From NCBI GenBank assembly GCA_032207245.1, contig CM063499.1:34812564-34876563 (forward strand): 64,000 nucleotides of DNA, given 5' to 3'. The notes under the pieces were generated by a model. It did not search any database. It was given only the letters and a program-made list of their open reading frames with translations, and was not told the DNA's origin. This stretch comes from Pardosa pseudoannulata. Taxonomy: Eukaryota; Arthropoda; Arachnida; Araneae; Lycosidae. The position numbers and the translations under genes are program-made. This document shows, piece by piece, positions 1-12,262 of this stretch; position 1 is the stretch's first letter, and every line of letters starts with the position of its first letter.

Positions 1-1
1 C

Positions 2-49
2 AATGAACAACCAGCAGATAGTCCGCGGCTGAAGAAATTTTCTTTTTAA
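2..49 (+). CDS. Possible C-terminal coding end of a host gene (partial)
   Basis: The first bases read as an open frame of 15 codons ending in TAA at 47-49, translating to NEQPADSPRLKKFSF. The stretch is less AT-biased than what follows. It is basic and Ser/Pro-containing, with an SPRLKK motif that could be a proline-directed phosphosite, which is common in protein tails. The DNA after it lacks long open frames and looks like 3' UTR. Fifteen codons can stay open by chance, and everything upstream is outside the window, so neither family nor function can be named. It could equally be non-coding. Confidence 0.2.
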   Translation, partial: NEQPADSPRLKKFSF

Positions 50-3000
50 ACACAGATAATCTGCAGACTATATGTGCGAAATTATTGTAGTTGTTTAATT
101 TCTTTCTCACTGCTATTCATGCTCACTGAAAAGAACTCAGAAATGACAGGCTCAGACCATACATTTCTGTTGATCCATTTACTGAAGGTACTGAAGGATA
201 AAAAGTTAAACTTTCCCCCCTGTTGAGTGTGTTTTCAAGTATTGTAACTCGTAAAAGTATTGTATTTGAGGATTTTTATGTTTGTTGAAAATTGAAAATT
301 ATTTGACTGTGAGTTATACGAAGACTATAAATGAAAACTATGAAAGACTCTGATATGAAGACTATAAAATTACTCAGTGTGATCTACATTGCAGGTAATT
401 TAAAATCTTCAAGTAAAAGAAAAATAAAAATTTTAGTAAAGCTTTTTATTATTTTTTTAAAGCAGGATATATATAGAAGTCAAGCCCAGAACACCGTTCT
501 GTACAAAGAAATAGACATACTGTTAACCAAATAATTGTTCTGTCTGCACAACCTGCAGTTTTCCCCCTAATTGTTATTTTTTTAATGTGTTTGCATTTAA
601 GTAGCTATTTTAACCCCACTTCTTATAACCACTTTTTGGTGACTTATGATGACTATTATATAAGTTTTGCTGAAATCTATTTCAGTATTGTTTTGATTTA
701 GGTTAGCATTAGGTAAAATTGATAAATTTTCAATAAAAAAATTATTATAAATACCAATGCAAAAAGCAAAGTTTTCTATGCATAAAATATTAATTTTATC
801 AACAAATTTATAAAGTTTGAGAAATTATCTTCCATTTTTATTCTTAAAAGAGAAAAAAATGAAAAGTGCCTATCCTCCTAATTTATTTATTTAAATTAAA
901 TTTCTTTTTTATTAAGTTAAAAACACTTTTTTAAAGCAAAAATTAGTTTGATGTTGTTGAATTACATCAAAACAGCCTCATATATCTACATTTGGAAGGT
1001 TACATGAGTAATACTATAATTTCTCCTACTGTCATCTAGTGGTTATCAAAGTAAGGACTTTAGAAGCTTCTACTTTCTCAGTGGAGTGATGTTAGATATA
1101 TAATTTTCATAATAAATTTTAGCTTTTATAAAATAAAACAAATTATATATAAAAGTACTGAATGAATAAAAAGGCAAGTAATATTTGACCTTGTTGTAAT
1201 GAATTTTGGTATTCTGTGAAACCTCCTTTTGTTTAAGGTACAAAATATGATATTGGAAAAACATTTGTCACAGCCTATCACCTAGCTTGAGAAGTACTTT
1301 CAAAACAATACCATCAACAAATTTGCATAAAGTTCAAAATTCATTTAATACTGCTTCTCCACTTAGATCAGCAGTATTTTTGTTTGCTGGCCTTATTTGC
1401 TTTTTATATCTGTTCAGCTCACAGCTTAAATAAAATGTAGCATGTAAATTCAGTTAGGAACCTTTTAGTGAACAGAATTCTTAGGGATCATACTTGTTCT
1501 GAAATTCCTGAAATTATTGAAAAAAAAGATAAATGTCTTGAAAAGTCCTAAAATATAGCAATTTGACCTGAAAATCTGTGAAATTGCAGGACTTTCTGGA
1601 GAAATAACCATATTTTATTACATTTCAAGATATTTATTTTGTTCAGTAATTTCAGGATAAGTACCCAATACCTATATTATGTATTGAAGTACAATCAAAT
1701 GCAATTTTTTGGGGCTCATTTAGATATAAAATATCATTTATGCACTCAGAATTATTCAAAAATATAATGATTCATTTCAGAACAAGCTTTATATCGTCCT
1801 GTGTTCAAATATGTATGCATTCTCAGTACATCTTTGTAATATATGTACAGATGTATCCTGATCAGTAGATATAGAATTTCAAACAATATGCTAGTTGAAT
1901 CTTCAGATAAGCCACAAAGAAACACTTTCTGGCTGCTCTTTGAATACTGCTGGTCTAGCTTATGGTTGCTAGAGAACATTTGTTTAATGTCATTTTGTGA
2001 AAAATAAAATTTCGCTTATGAGATTAATGGTCAGTGAAACATAGGTATTGATTCCTAAGTGCTAAAGCTCAGAGAATTTGAATTCTGTTTAGTAGTTCTT
2101 ATTTGTGCAAAGATTGATTTTACAACAGTTGCTATCATATAGTTAAGTCTCATGGAAAAATCAAAGTTGAAAAAGAAATGAGTGTAGGTGTGTTCAGTTT
2201 AAACTCCTTGATTTAAGAAAATATATAGTAATCAATAGGTTCATCCATATTATTGGTTATTAAATTTATGAAAATGTGTTCACTAAATTATTTAAGTAAC
2301 TTACAACATGCTTTTATATATTTATATATACCTAACCTATACAAAAGTGATTGACTATTTTGCATAAAGTTCTTATTAGTGTTTTACACAGGGCTCCATA
2401 GAAAAATCTGTATTCAGTAAAAATGTTTATAATCGAAGTTTAAAAACCACTGATCTATTCTGATATTTGAAATGATGAGCACATTATATCTGTGAAAGAT
2501 ATGTTAAAATTAAGCTGTTTTATTCATTTCATTTTATTGAGAAATTCTTTAAGTTTCAGTTAGGAAGAGTTTACTAAACACACAAGATCCTAATCATGTG
2601 TACAGAGAATTTTTCAGATTTCATCAGATATCATTGACTGCATGCTATATGTGGGGGGAAAATTAATGTAATACTGCTTGTTTGTTATCTTGATATTAGT
2701 ATAATACTATGAAATTATGAATATTTATATTTTCACAGCACATAGGTTCAGTTGAGCATCTAGTTGATGTACAAAAAGTATGGTCAATCTCCAAATGGCA
2801 TTTTAGATGTGAATCAAAATGGAACTTGTAAAACCTGCGTGCTGTGGGGATAGTGATTGTTTCAATAATCTAGGATAATTTTAAATTATTGCATATTGTG
2901 TGCCAAAGCATCTTACTGCCTCAGTGTAAAGTAAAATAACACAAGAGCTTTTAAAATATAAATATTAAATATTAGCCCAGAAAAAAATTAAACAAGCAAG

Positions 3001-4560
3001 TAATTGGTAAATTCAAATTGGTTAAAATAATTTAAGTGAATGTTATATAGTAGCTGAATGATTTTATTTTACAAATTTATTTACTGTAACCAAATGAACA
3101 ATTTCTATACAGAATACTTGAATAATGTTAGAATGACTAGATCAAGTGAAAAGTTTGAAGATTTTAGACATTGAATGTATTTCTATTAATATGCAGAGAA
3201 AAAGTAAGCATTAATATCATTGAAACAACCACATAACTTCTGTAGGCATTTTAATACCCAGTATATTTATTATGTGTACTGAACAATTTTTGACTCTTCT
3301 GTCAAAAGTTTACATTTTGTATATTTATTATTTTGTTCTTTTACTTTTAATCACTTTTCTACCAGATAATGACTTTGAAAATTCCAATATTTACTTTAAA
3401 GGTACATAACATTTTATTTTGGATTTTCTAGCCTATTAGCATTAGATTTGTTATTTATTTCATATTTAATATTTTTCCCCTATACAAAAAAAAAAAAAAG
3501 TTGATGTAGACCATACATTTTTCTAGTATCCTATACAGAAAAATAAACGTATAGATATAATCAAAATGTTCTATTTCCAAAAACTTTTCTGTTTTCTATA
3601 ATTTACTTTGTATTTAGCATTACTTAAGTTTAAAAGGCCCAGATGTTGGATGAATATGTAAAACACTACCTTTTGATACCATATAAATCAATAAATTTAA
3701 ATTTATCCATTCGTATTTGACTTTAAAACAGTAAATTCTGGTTTACCTGTTACATGGCAAAAATGTAACAGTAGTGGTCTCAACAAACAAAATTAAAGAG
3801 AGTTTAAGCTTGAATCAGATTTTATTTATTTATATTTTTTATTTCAAATTTTACTCATTTTTTAATTATCGAACTTTACTGTTAATTTTATTTAGTGTTT
3901 TTATTTGCTTGTACACAATTTTAAAAATTTAGTTTTTGTTATTTAAATTTTGATTTTAAGGTTTTTTTTAAACCAATAGAGTACTACCTTTTTATGTTGA
4001 CTTTAAAATTTAGGTTATATGTTTTAAGTGCTTGACGAAAAATACTCATTTTGCTAATTATCATACGAAATTGGCACATCAATTAACTATAAGTGTTCTG
4101 ATAAAATTAAACTGAAAAATTATTTTATGTTTTGTGTATTGACATTAAGTTAAATAATTCTGTATATGACATGTTATATATATGACATATTATATTAAAT
4201 AATTCTATATGATATATGAATAATGCAACCGAATGACTTCTGTATGTTAATAATAATATTTTATACACTCTGTTTTTATATGTTGATATAATCAAAATGA
4301 CTTAATTTTATGCTTAGCATATTATTTATTAGGTATTGCATTTCTAATTAAGGTGGCTGTATGCCAGCTATATTGTTTTCCTTTCACTCAATGTAGCAAA
4401 TACTTCTACCAATAGATGGATTGTATTTAAAAATTTCTTTAAACAAACTTTATCCTACCATAAAATGGAGAATTCTAAAGTTATGTGTTTTCCTTTTTAA
4501 AAATTATGTTGGTTAAGCATTTATATTTGTGTTAATAAAATAACATACAAAAACTTTTTA
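50..4560. other. AT-rich non-coding DNA, possibly 3' UTR then intergenic or intronic
   Basis: No coding frame of useful length or composition is seen on either strand. An AATAAA at about 732 could be a polyadenylation signal if 2-49 is the end of a gene. Short open frames at 331-534, 1070-1264 (minus) and 1752-1979 (minus) have AT-driven composition and no recognisable motif. There is an A13 run near 3487. No terminal inverted repeats or tandem arrays were found by eye. Confidence 0.4.
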
Positions 4561-4903
4561 CAATTAATTGAAAAGTAAATACATTTTTCTTACTGTTTTT
4601 TAAAAATTGAGCCGAACTAAATTTAATCCTAGAGAATTATCTGTTCTGTAGCATGGTAAGGTTGATTTGAAGACATCTTCTAATGAAAGCTATCTATCAG
4701 TAAAAATATTTTCTTTGTGAGTTAACTTTTGACGATTAATTGAAAAATAAATACATTTTTCTTCCTGTTTTTTAAAAATTGAGCCAAATTAAATTTAACC
4801 CTACAGAATTATCTGTTCTGTAACATGGTAAGGTTGATTTGAAGACATCTTCTAATGAAAGCCATCTATCAGTAAAAATATTTTCTTTGTGAGTTAACAT
4901 TGA
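4561..4903. repeat. Two-copy direct tandem duplication, period 172 bp
   Basis: Copy 1 starts at 4561 and copy 2 at about 4733. Both run from AATTGAAAARTAAATACATT through TAAGGTTGATTTGAAGACAT to GTGAGTTAAC. They differ at only a handful of positions, so this is a fairly recent local duplication. No coding content. Confidence 0.85.
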
Positions 4904-5430
4904 GCTTTAGAAATTCAATATGGTCAGTACCTAGTCTTCTTAACACAATATCATCACAATCAAAACAAATTAGAATTATTTGTGATATTTTTTTGCTATG
5001 TTTTTAACGGTGAAATTATTTATAAAGAAGTTTCTAAAGACACTTGAAGTTATTTATGCATTTAATAATGTAATAATTATCGTACATCAAGCAGTGTTAC
5101 ATTAATATCACTTTATTTCAAAGAATTTTTTTTAACTTAAGCGATTTTTAAGTCAGTGATGGGCAAATTTTTATGAGTTGGCCAAAATACAAGAAATTTT
5201 GCTGGACCAATGTAATTTATTATAGACTCAATAAAGACTAATAAAATAGTATGTTTTATAAAATCTAATAATACTAATGTGATCAATGAAGCTGCGTCTC
5301 CATTTCTTGTTTTCAATTATACGTTTATGAATGTGCTAATGTTATGTGGTATCGACACCTTTTTAGCATTTATTGCCCTTAATATAAGCTCGTAAAAAGC
5401 AAATTATCTCAGAATCTGATTATTATAATA

Positions 5431-6230
5431 CAGGGTTCCCACGGTCCTTAAAAGTCCTTAAGAACTCCTTAATTTCAGCTTTCATTTTTAAGGGCCCTTA
5501 AAACTACTTAATTTTCGTCAAAGGTCCTTAAAAACTCCTTAATTTTTAAATTGGAATGCGATTAATTTCTCCATCGACGAGATTCACAGTCTCATGTGAT
5601 TGCCTATCAGTTTTCTTATATGACAAATAAATAATCTTTTGTAAAGGTTTAAAGTATAAAGCAGATACCCTTTCCTAATAGATAACAGTCATGCAGATTT
5701 TAATTAATTGAAGCATGGAGGATGGGGTTTTGTAGATATTTCAGTTACTCATGGAAGTTTAATTTTCCTTGCATTGAATGTAATATTAAAGTCTAAAACT
5801 TTCTTCTTTCCCAGGCAACGCCAGATATAATCAGCTAGTATATGTATATAAACTCTTATATAAATATATATGTCAGTCATTTTTAAATCCTCTGGAAGTA
5901 CTGTTTATAATGTTTTTATTCACAATTTATTTTTAGTTTGATTACTTAAAAAACTTTAGATGTACATTTTTCAAAATTAGGTTTTGCCAAATAGATTTAT
6001 CTTATATTAATTTTTAGGCATTTTTAAAAACTTAATTCTGAAATATTGTAGGGCATTTATTGAACATGCCTTGTCTGGTTCGAAATCATTAAAATAGGTT
6101 CCTCAGGAGATAGGGTTTATGCCGTTATGTTGTGTATTTTAAGTAGGTCCTTATAAAAAAGTTACTTTGGTCCTTAGAAAGTCCTTAAAAAGTCCTTAAT
6201 TTTTGTTCTGGAAAAAGAGTGGGAACCCTG
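5431..6230. mobile_element. hAT-like MITE with CCTTAA-type subterminal repeats
   Basis: The ends are CAGGGTTCCCACGG on the left and, reverse-complemented, CAGGGTTCCCACTC on the right. Subterminal DNA on both sides is packed with GTCCTTAAA repeats in opposite orientation, four or more per side. Such clusters are typical transposase binding sites in hAT elements. Flanks share TAATA on both sides (5426-5430 and 6231-6235), an imperfect 8-bp duplication. About 800 bp, no coding content. It lies inside the hAT-like element 5154-7035. Confidence 0.75.
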
Positions 6231-6504
6231 TAATATATTAAATTAAAATGTAAAATTTAATACTTATTATATTTTATGCATATTTATCTTTTTTTCTTAC
6301 ATATGTTAGCATTTTAAATTAATTAATGTATGGAACTTTCAAATTTAGCCTATGCAAATGTAAGTAAATAAAAATTTTAAAATATGTCTTTTTTTATGCA
6401 AAAATGGCAAATGAACCTTAAATGATTTTTTTAAGCATTTAAACTGATACAGCATTTCACTCTTTAGATTTCAATTATTGTTACAAATAATTTAAAAATT
6501 ATTT

Positions 6505-6661
6505 GGGCCCTTACTCTGGACGTTTCGTTTCGTTTCGCACCTTTGTTGTGACGTCATTTTAACGTCATCTTGTGGACATTATATGAGCAAATGATCAAGC
6601 TGACGTCAAAGTGACATCACAACGAAGGTGCAAAACGAACACAACGTCCAGAGTAAGCCCC
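6505..6661. mobile_element. Palindromic MITE, about 157 bp
   Basis: The element is almost wholly an inverted repeat. The left arm, GGGCCCTTACTCTGGACG then CGCACCTTTGTTGTGACGTC, is mirrored by the right arm, whose reverse complement reads GGGGCTTACTCTGGACG then GCACCTTCGTTGTGATGTC. Arms are about 65 bp and the spacer about 25 bp. GC is higher than its surroundings. No open frame. The superfamily cannot be assigned because no clear target duplication is visible. Confidence 0.8.
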
Positions 6662-7043
6662 TTTATCCTTATTTATTTTAACAATAAAACTTAACTGTGA
6701 CTGCACAGAAGTTCCTTTTAGCTTTCATTTAACGTTCATGATGTTGTCTGGTCAACATCTTTATGACATTTTGGATGTCAAATAGATACTAAATAATATC
6801 TGCGTACTGTTAGGAAAGGATAAAGTGTCCAAAAAATTATTTAAAGGTAAAACATTTTATATGCAATGTATATATACTTTATATGTAGAACATTCATTAT
6901 TTATACTCACTTTATGATCCTGATGATAAATCAATGATCTGACAATGACTTTTTTTATTTAATTAATTTGATTTAATTTCACTGAAGACATCTTAATCAT
7001 ACATTGACCTATGAGCTGTAGTTTGCCCATCACTGTTCTAAGT

Positions 7044-8049
7044 AGACTTTTCTGTAATGAATTTTACCATTTTTTAATAATGAATTATGAATTTTATGCT
7101 TAGCATGTAATTTTAATGAAGTTAAATGAGATTCTTAAACTTTTTGACTGGTTCTTGTTCTTATATTTAAGACTTAATCATTCCACTTTTGTGATCTGTA
7201 TATTTGTTTGTTCTTATTGTTGTTATACTTGTAATTTATGGTTATGTATAATTTGTTAAGTTATTTGTAAATATTCTATGGTATTCAACTACAATTTTTA
7301 AAAGCACTTAAATTATGCCAAAACTTTTATGAATGAATAAGTGTTGCCAATGATGAATTAAATTTTACATTTTTTTTTTCTTATCTGATTTGGATTTATT
7401 ATATAACTGTGCAGATATTATCTGTGATATTTGGAAAAAAAAAATAAGTTGGTAAATTTGAATCTATGATGTTCATTTTAATTGTATTTAATCATGTGAT
7501 TTAAAATGGAGGTATTATGAATAATTATTAGAGAAGGTAATATAAATATTTAATTAAACTATATGAATTTATAGTACTAGTCTTAAATTTAATGTAAACA
7601 GCAAAATAAAATAGTATAATTTATCTAAAACTTATTTTAATATTTTTTTTAAGGTTTATATTACAAAACTATAAACATAAAAAATTATTATATTTTGGTA
7701 AATTGTTGAAAATATATTTAAATTTATAGTAATATTTACTCAGTGTTTAAATTACAATTATGCGTTAATGAGAGTGTTTTCAAATTAAGATTTCTCGTAA
7801 TATTTTCCTTATTTTATTGTTTATTTTAGAAAGAAATTTAACTTTTAAATTTAATCAAGCATTTAATAAAACATACATTATTTTTGTACAAATTAATTTA
7901 ATATTTAGTAGCCTCTTGGTTTAGTGCTTCAAACTGTAGACAAAGGCACTTGGCAATAAGCCAAAACCTGTCACTAAAGACCTATCAAAGACTTAGCATT
8001 TGTCCACACAAAATTTATAGGATCAGATGTTTTCTTTCTGTTGATAATT
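7044..8049. other. AT-rich DNA, nothing recognised
   Basis: No frame, inverted repeat or array could be supported here. The left edge is flanking DNA of the hAT-like element and the right edge runs into the 82-bp satellite. Confidence 0.5.
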
Positions 8050-8995
8050 AATCACTGTTTGAATAAGTTCAAAATTTTGAATCCTTCATGAGTTGCAAAG
8101 CTGTTTTACTTATAGTGTACTCAGTACAGTTAGTCTCATTCTGAATAAAATCAAAATTTTGAATCCTTCATGAGTTGCAAAGCTGTTTTACCTATCAGTG
8201 TACTCAGTACAGTTAGTCTCATTCTGAATAAAATCAAAATTTTGAATCCTTCATGAGTTGCAAAGCTGTTTTACTTATAGTGTACTCAGTACAGTTAGTC
8301 TCATTCTGAATAAAATCAAAATTTTGAATCCTTCATGAGTTTCAAAGCTGTTTTAGCTACCAGTGTACTCAGTACAGTTAGTCTCCCTCTGAATAAGATC
8401 AAAATTTTGAATTCTTCATGAGTTGCAAAGCTGTTTTACCTATCAGTGTACTCAGTACAGTTAGTCTCCCTCTGAATAAGATCAAAATTTTGAATCCTTT
8501 ATGAGTTGTAAAGCTGTTTCACCTACTGGTATGCCCATTACAGTTAGTCTCTTGAAAAAAAAAATCAAAATTGTGAAAGGTAAAGGTGTTTTATCTACCA
8601 GTGTACCCATTACAGTTAGTCTCCTTCTAAATTAAATAAAAAAATTTGTAACCTCTCATAGGGTACAAGGCTGTTTCACCTAATGGCTTAATGGTATGCC
8701 CATTATAATTAGTCACCTTCTAAATAAAATCAAATTTTAAAAATCTGTCTTAGGTGTAAAGCTATTTTACTGAATGGTGTGCATATAATAGTTATCAGTC
8801 CCTTTCTGGATAAACTCAAATATTTGGGACCTTTCATAAGAAAAAAAACTGGTTCACCTGAGGGTACCATAAGAGTTAGTCACTTTCTGAATAAAATCAA
8901 AATTTTGGAATCCCTCAATGATGCAAAATTGTTTTACTCAGTGGTGTATCCATAGTAGTCAGTCACTTTGTGAATAAGCTCAAAACTTAGAAACT
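8050..8995. repeat. Satellite, period 82-83 bp, about 11 copies
   Basis: The unit core is AAAATTTTGAATCCTTCATG, then AGTTGCAAAGCTGTTTTA, then GTACTCAGTACAGTTAGTCT. Starts of AAAATTTTGA at 8071, 8153, 8236, 8318, 8401 and 8484 give the period. The first six units are nearly identical. Units after about 8560 diverge strongly and vary in length, so the array decays toward higher coordinates. Confidence 0.9.
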
Positions 8996-9673
8996 ATAAG
9001 GCGATTTCACGTAGCAGGGCACATCTCAACTTATGACAATTCTGGCTTTAGTTTCAAATGGAAGTGTAGTTTATTGTTTGTTTATTGGCTGTTGTAAACT
9101 TAAAAATGAATGGGAAGGGCATTATAGTAGTTCGTGACGTTGCGACAAATTGCTTTATAGGATGGAAAGCTGGTCCATCTAATGGTATACCCATAATAAA
9201 ATAGCTAGGTTTTCTCTTATAATGCAGGTGATTGTCTACAAATTTACCTCACCACTGGGTAAAAAGTATATAATACAAAATGAAATCTTGATAGTTCCTG
9301 TTTTTCATGGTAGAAATTTCTATAAGGCAGATTTCATTCCTTGTTTAAATTTTAAAAATATATTACACAGTATCTAACTATTGGTATAATATATCTTAAT
9401 CAGTATAAAGTCACAAACAGAGGCATTAAACAAAAATAAAATAATAGAATAGCTAGATATTGAATTTTGTTTCAAATATTGTAAATTCATTATGAAATAA
9501 TTTTAATGGTTGTTTCTATACTCATGGTCTATGGTTAAGTTTCTTATCTTATATATATTTGAACTATTCAATTTTTATTCTCAAATATTTATTATAATTT
9601 ATTTTTATATTTACTACTGTAGTAAGAATTGACACTATGTTATTTATAAAACTAGGCTTAATTTAATTAGATT
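8996..9673. other. AT-rich DNA, nothing recognised
   Basis: This segment joins the decayed edge of the 82-bp satellite to the hAT-like MITE at 9674. No supported gene or repeat. Confidence 0.5.
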
Positions 9674-10450
9674 CATGGTTTCCGCGCACCTGGAAAGTCA
9701 TGGATTTAGACAATGGATTAATTTTGTCATGGAAAGTCTTGATTTTTCAAGTAAAATGAGTAAAAGTCATGGAAAGCCATGGATCCGCTAAACTACTGAT
9801 TAAAAAAAAATGCATTGAGTTGTTTAATTCTATTTTTATTTGTCATTTGACTGAAGATACTGAGTTTGGTATTTATGTATTATCCTATTGACCCTATTGC
9901 CAAGTAAAATTTGTTCACCAAGGAAACTCAAAGCAAGAAAGCTTAATGGGTGGGTAAATGTATATTATTCTGGTTTTTTCTTAAATTGTAGATTAAAATT
10001 TTATTAATATAGTAATAATTATTTTTTAATAAAAATTAGTTAAGATTTTTGCACAAAATATAAGTTAATCTCTAGGTATATTGTATATAAACATTATAGG
10101 GTTATATTTGGCTATTATTCATGGTCACCTGGATAATACCAAAGTACACTGAATTCAAATTGAAAACATTTTGATTGAAAAATTGCTATATGATTAAACT
10201 TAGGTATGTAGATACAACAATTTATTTTTATGTATGAGTTTATTAACACTTATAAAGTGTTTATAGTTTTTTTATGATAAAATTCCTGTAATTTCTCTAA
10301 AAGCATTTATTATATTTGTATGTACATCAGAAGTTTTATTCATATATACTTTAACGAAAGCTTTTTAAAGTCATGGAAAATGATCTGCTAAATCAGGGTA
10401 AGTCATGAAAAGTCATGGATTTGAAAAATTTTATTTTGGCAGATACCCTG
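9674..10450. mobile_element. hAT-like MITE with GTCATGGA subterminal repeats
   Basis: The right end, reverse-complemented, begins CAGGGTATCTGCC. The left end, CATGGTTTCCGCGC, is the same terminus with substitutions. Both subterminal regions carry repeated AAAGTCATGGA motifs in inverted orientation: 9692, 9730, 9768 and 9775 on the left, and near 10370, 10405 and 10415 on the right. About 777 bp with no frame. Flanking 8-mers (ATTAGATT, TAGTTTTA) match only loosely. Layout parallels the element at 5431-6230 but with different internal repeats. Confidence 0.65.
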
Positions 10451-11338
10451 TAGTTTTAATAACCCAAGTTGATTTCTTTAACAATTTGAGTACTACAGTA
10501 GTACAGATACATGTTAGTAAAATTAAATGGCTATTTTTTTATGACAACAACGAATAACAACTTATTGATTATTATTTTATTAATATCTTATCATTATTAT
10601 TTTATTGATCTTAGTAATTTATACATTATTAGGTGATTATTATCTATTCAAAAATAGTAATACCTCCATTTTATCCATAATCAGTAGTATAGTAAATGAG
10701 TTGCTGATAATAAGCATAAAATGTGTGAATGATTCTGTGATTTGTGTTTGATCACTTCTAGAATATCTTCACTCATATTCTAAGTAGAATAATGTTTTAA
10801 GAAATAGTTAAACTGAATGAAATTTAGGAGATCAATGTTAACTATTAAATATAGGTTTTCCAATTAGAATCGCAGATAATCATCGCTGCACTGAACTGAG
10901 AGAGGGTTTTTAAGAATTAACTTTTTAAAATCTTTGGTGTATTCAGCAAAATGGGCTAGTCTTCCACTGTCTATGACGCAACTTCCTTACTTTGATTGTT
11001 GTCTCCATACTATAAAAGCTACCTTAAGTAAAAAGCATATAAAGTGTGGACTATATTTAGTGTTATTCTATATTGCTGTGCTAATATGTGTTTATTTAAA
11101 TAATAAAAAGAAAATAAAGCCAATCAAATGCATTGAATGCCTTAAAATTGACGTAAAAGTTTCCTCCAATTCCTATGCAATTTTTTGAATGGGAAACTAT
11201 TCTACAGCACTTGAAAACTGTTGGTTGAATTTAACTGAGATAATCATTGGTTGTAATGTTTCCATATTTTTGTATAAAAACTAATAAATTAAGTTATTGG
11301 CATCAATTCTGATATTTTGTTGTATTTTAATTTCAATA
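10451..11338. other. AT-rich DNA, nothing recognised
   Basis: An open frame at 10934-11188 (84 codons) has no recognised motif and a low-complexity hydrophobic middle, so I do not call it a gene. It abuts the Tc1-like element. Confidence 0.45.
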
Positions 11339-11402
11339 TACAGTCAGTACATATGGTCAGCTAAAGACCCTCTAAACATAGGGAACTCACAGTAGAGACA
11401 TT

Positions 11403-12108
11403 TTATTAAGTTAGACGGGTCTGCCACAAAGTAGGAAGCACATTGTCATCCAGAATAGTGCAGCAGGCATCGGAGTTGAGCTTACCATGAATGGGACCAA
11501 TCCCAGTCCATACCAGGAGAAATACTCAGACCATAATTCCACATCCGCCGAACTTGACTGTTAGCACAATGCATTTTGGCAGGAGACGTACTCCAGACAG
11601 ACGCCAGACCCATCCATCCGAAGGGTAAAGAGTGAACTTTGATTCGTCGCTACAAAAAACCCGTTTCCACTGATCTATGGTTCAATTTCGATGTGCTTTG
11701 CACTACATTAACCAAGCAGCGCGGTTTGACTTTGTGATCAAAGCTTATGGGCAGCAGCACGACCATGAAAACGAAGCAGATGTACTTCCTTATAGATGGT
11801 ATTCATTGAAACAATACTCCCGGATGCCTGTTGAAACTCCTGGCGGATGAGGGCCATCGGTTGGGTGCGGTTCTTCAGAATTCCTATGGACAGCATTCAT
11901 CAATCTCTGTCTCCCAGATCGTTACTGCCGACTTGGGGCACATTCCGACAATCACGCTCACTTTCCACTTCTTAATCACATAGGCCATTGTCGATTTTGG
12001 GTACTTCTGATCGTTAGATATGTCCCTTAAGAATCGGCCTCATTTGTGACATTCGATAATTAACCTTTCTCGAAATCAGAGAGCTCCGAACTGCTTTGCA
12101 TCTTGCAT
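11403..12108 (-). pseudogene. Tc1-like transposase pseudogene
   Basis: Reading the minus strand from an ATG at 12108, fragments in shifting frames follow a Tc1 transposase. First is a helix-turn-helix region with LSDFEKG, IECHK and the linker AYVIKKWK. Next is FHGRAAAHK-like sequence, then the catalytic-core block QWKRVFCSDESKFTLYPSDG, where D of SDESKF (about 11650) is the first catalytic acid. Last comes a stretch matching GKLNSDACCTILDDNVLPTLW, ending near 11413. Several stops and at least three frameshifts interrupt it. The segment that should hold the second Asp and final catalytic acid is deleted, so it cannot encode an active enzyme. Confidence 0.8.
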
Positions 12109-12168
12109 GCGACTAATGCCGATGCTTTTTTCCTAAGATGTGTCCGTACTCTTGACAGGGAACTGAAA

Positions 12169-12262
12169 TTAATTCGTGGGTTCGAATATATAATGTTCGT
12201 ACTTATTTATATAGATCTCATTTAGCCCTCGTAATGCAAAACAGTAGACTGTAATCCAAACC
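12169..12262 (+). mobile_element. Decayed tRNA-derived SINE fragment
   Basis: The order TTCGTGGGTTCGAAT, ATGTTCGTA, TCTCATTTAGCCCTCGTAAT, GTAGACTGTAATCCAAACC follows the B box, body and tail of the SINE found intact at 45397-45582. About 45 bp of the body is missing or unrecognisable. It lies between the Tc1-like transposase remnant and that element's right terminus, so it inserted into the Tc1 copy. It is much more diverged than the other SINEs here, so it is older. Confidence 0.65.

Larger units (their letters stand above)
5154..7035. mobile_element. hAT-like DNA transposon (non-autonomous or decayed), carrying two nested MITEs
   Basis: The left end reads CAGTGATGGGCAAA and the right end, reverse-complemented, reads CAGTGATGGGCAAACTACAG. 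Both are typical hAT terminal inverted repeats. Flanking 8-mers are TTTTAAGT (5146-5153) and TTCTAAGT (7036-7043), a target-site duplication with 7 of 8 bases matching, as expected for hAT. The interior holds two further inverted-repeat elements (5431-6230 and 6505-6661). Without these, about 925 bp remain, far below an autonomous hAT (2.5-4 kb). No transposase frame is recognised. The age order is outer element first, inner ones later. Confidence 0.75.

Noticed and set aside
10934..11188. 84-codon frame upstream of the Tc1-like element
   Set aside because: No motif, low-complexity middle and no surrounding gene structure.
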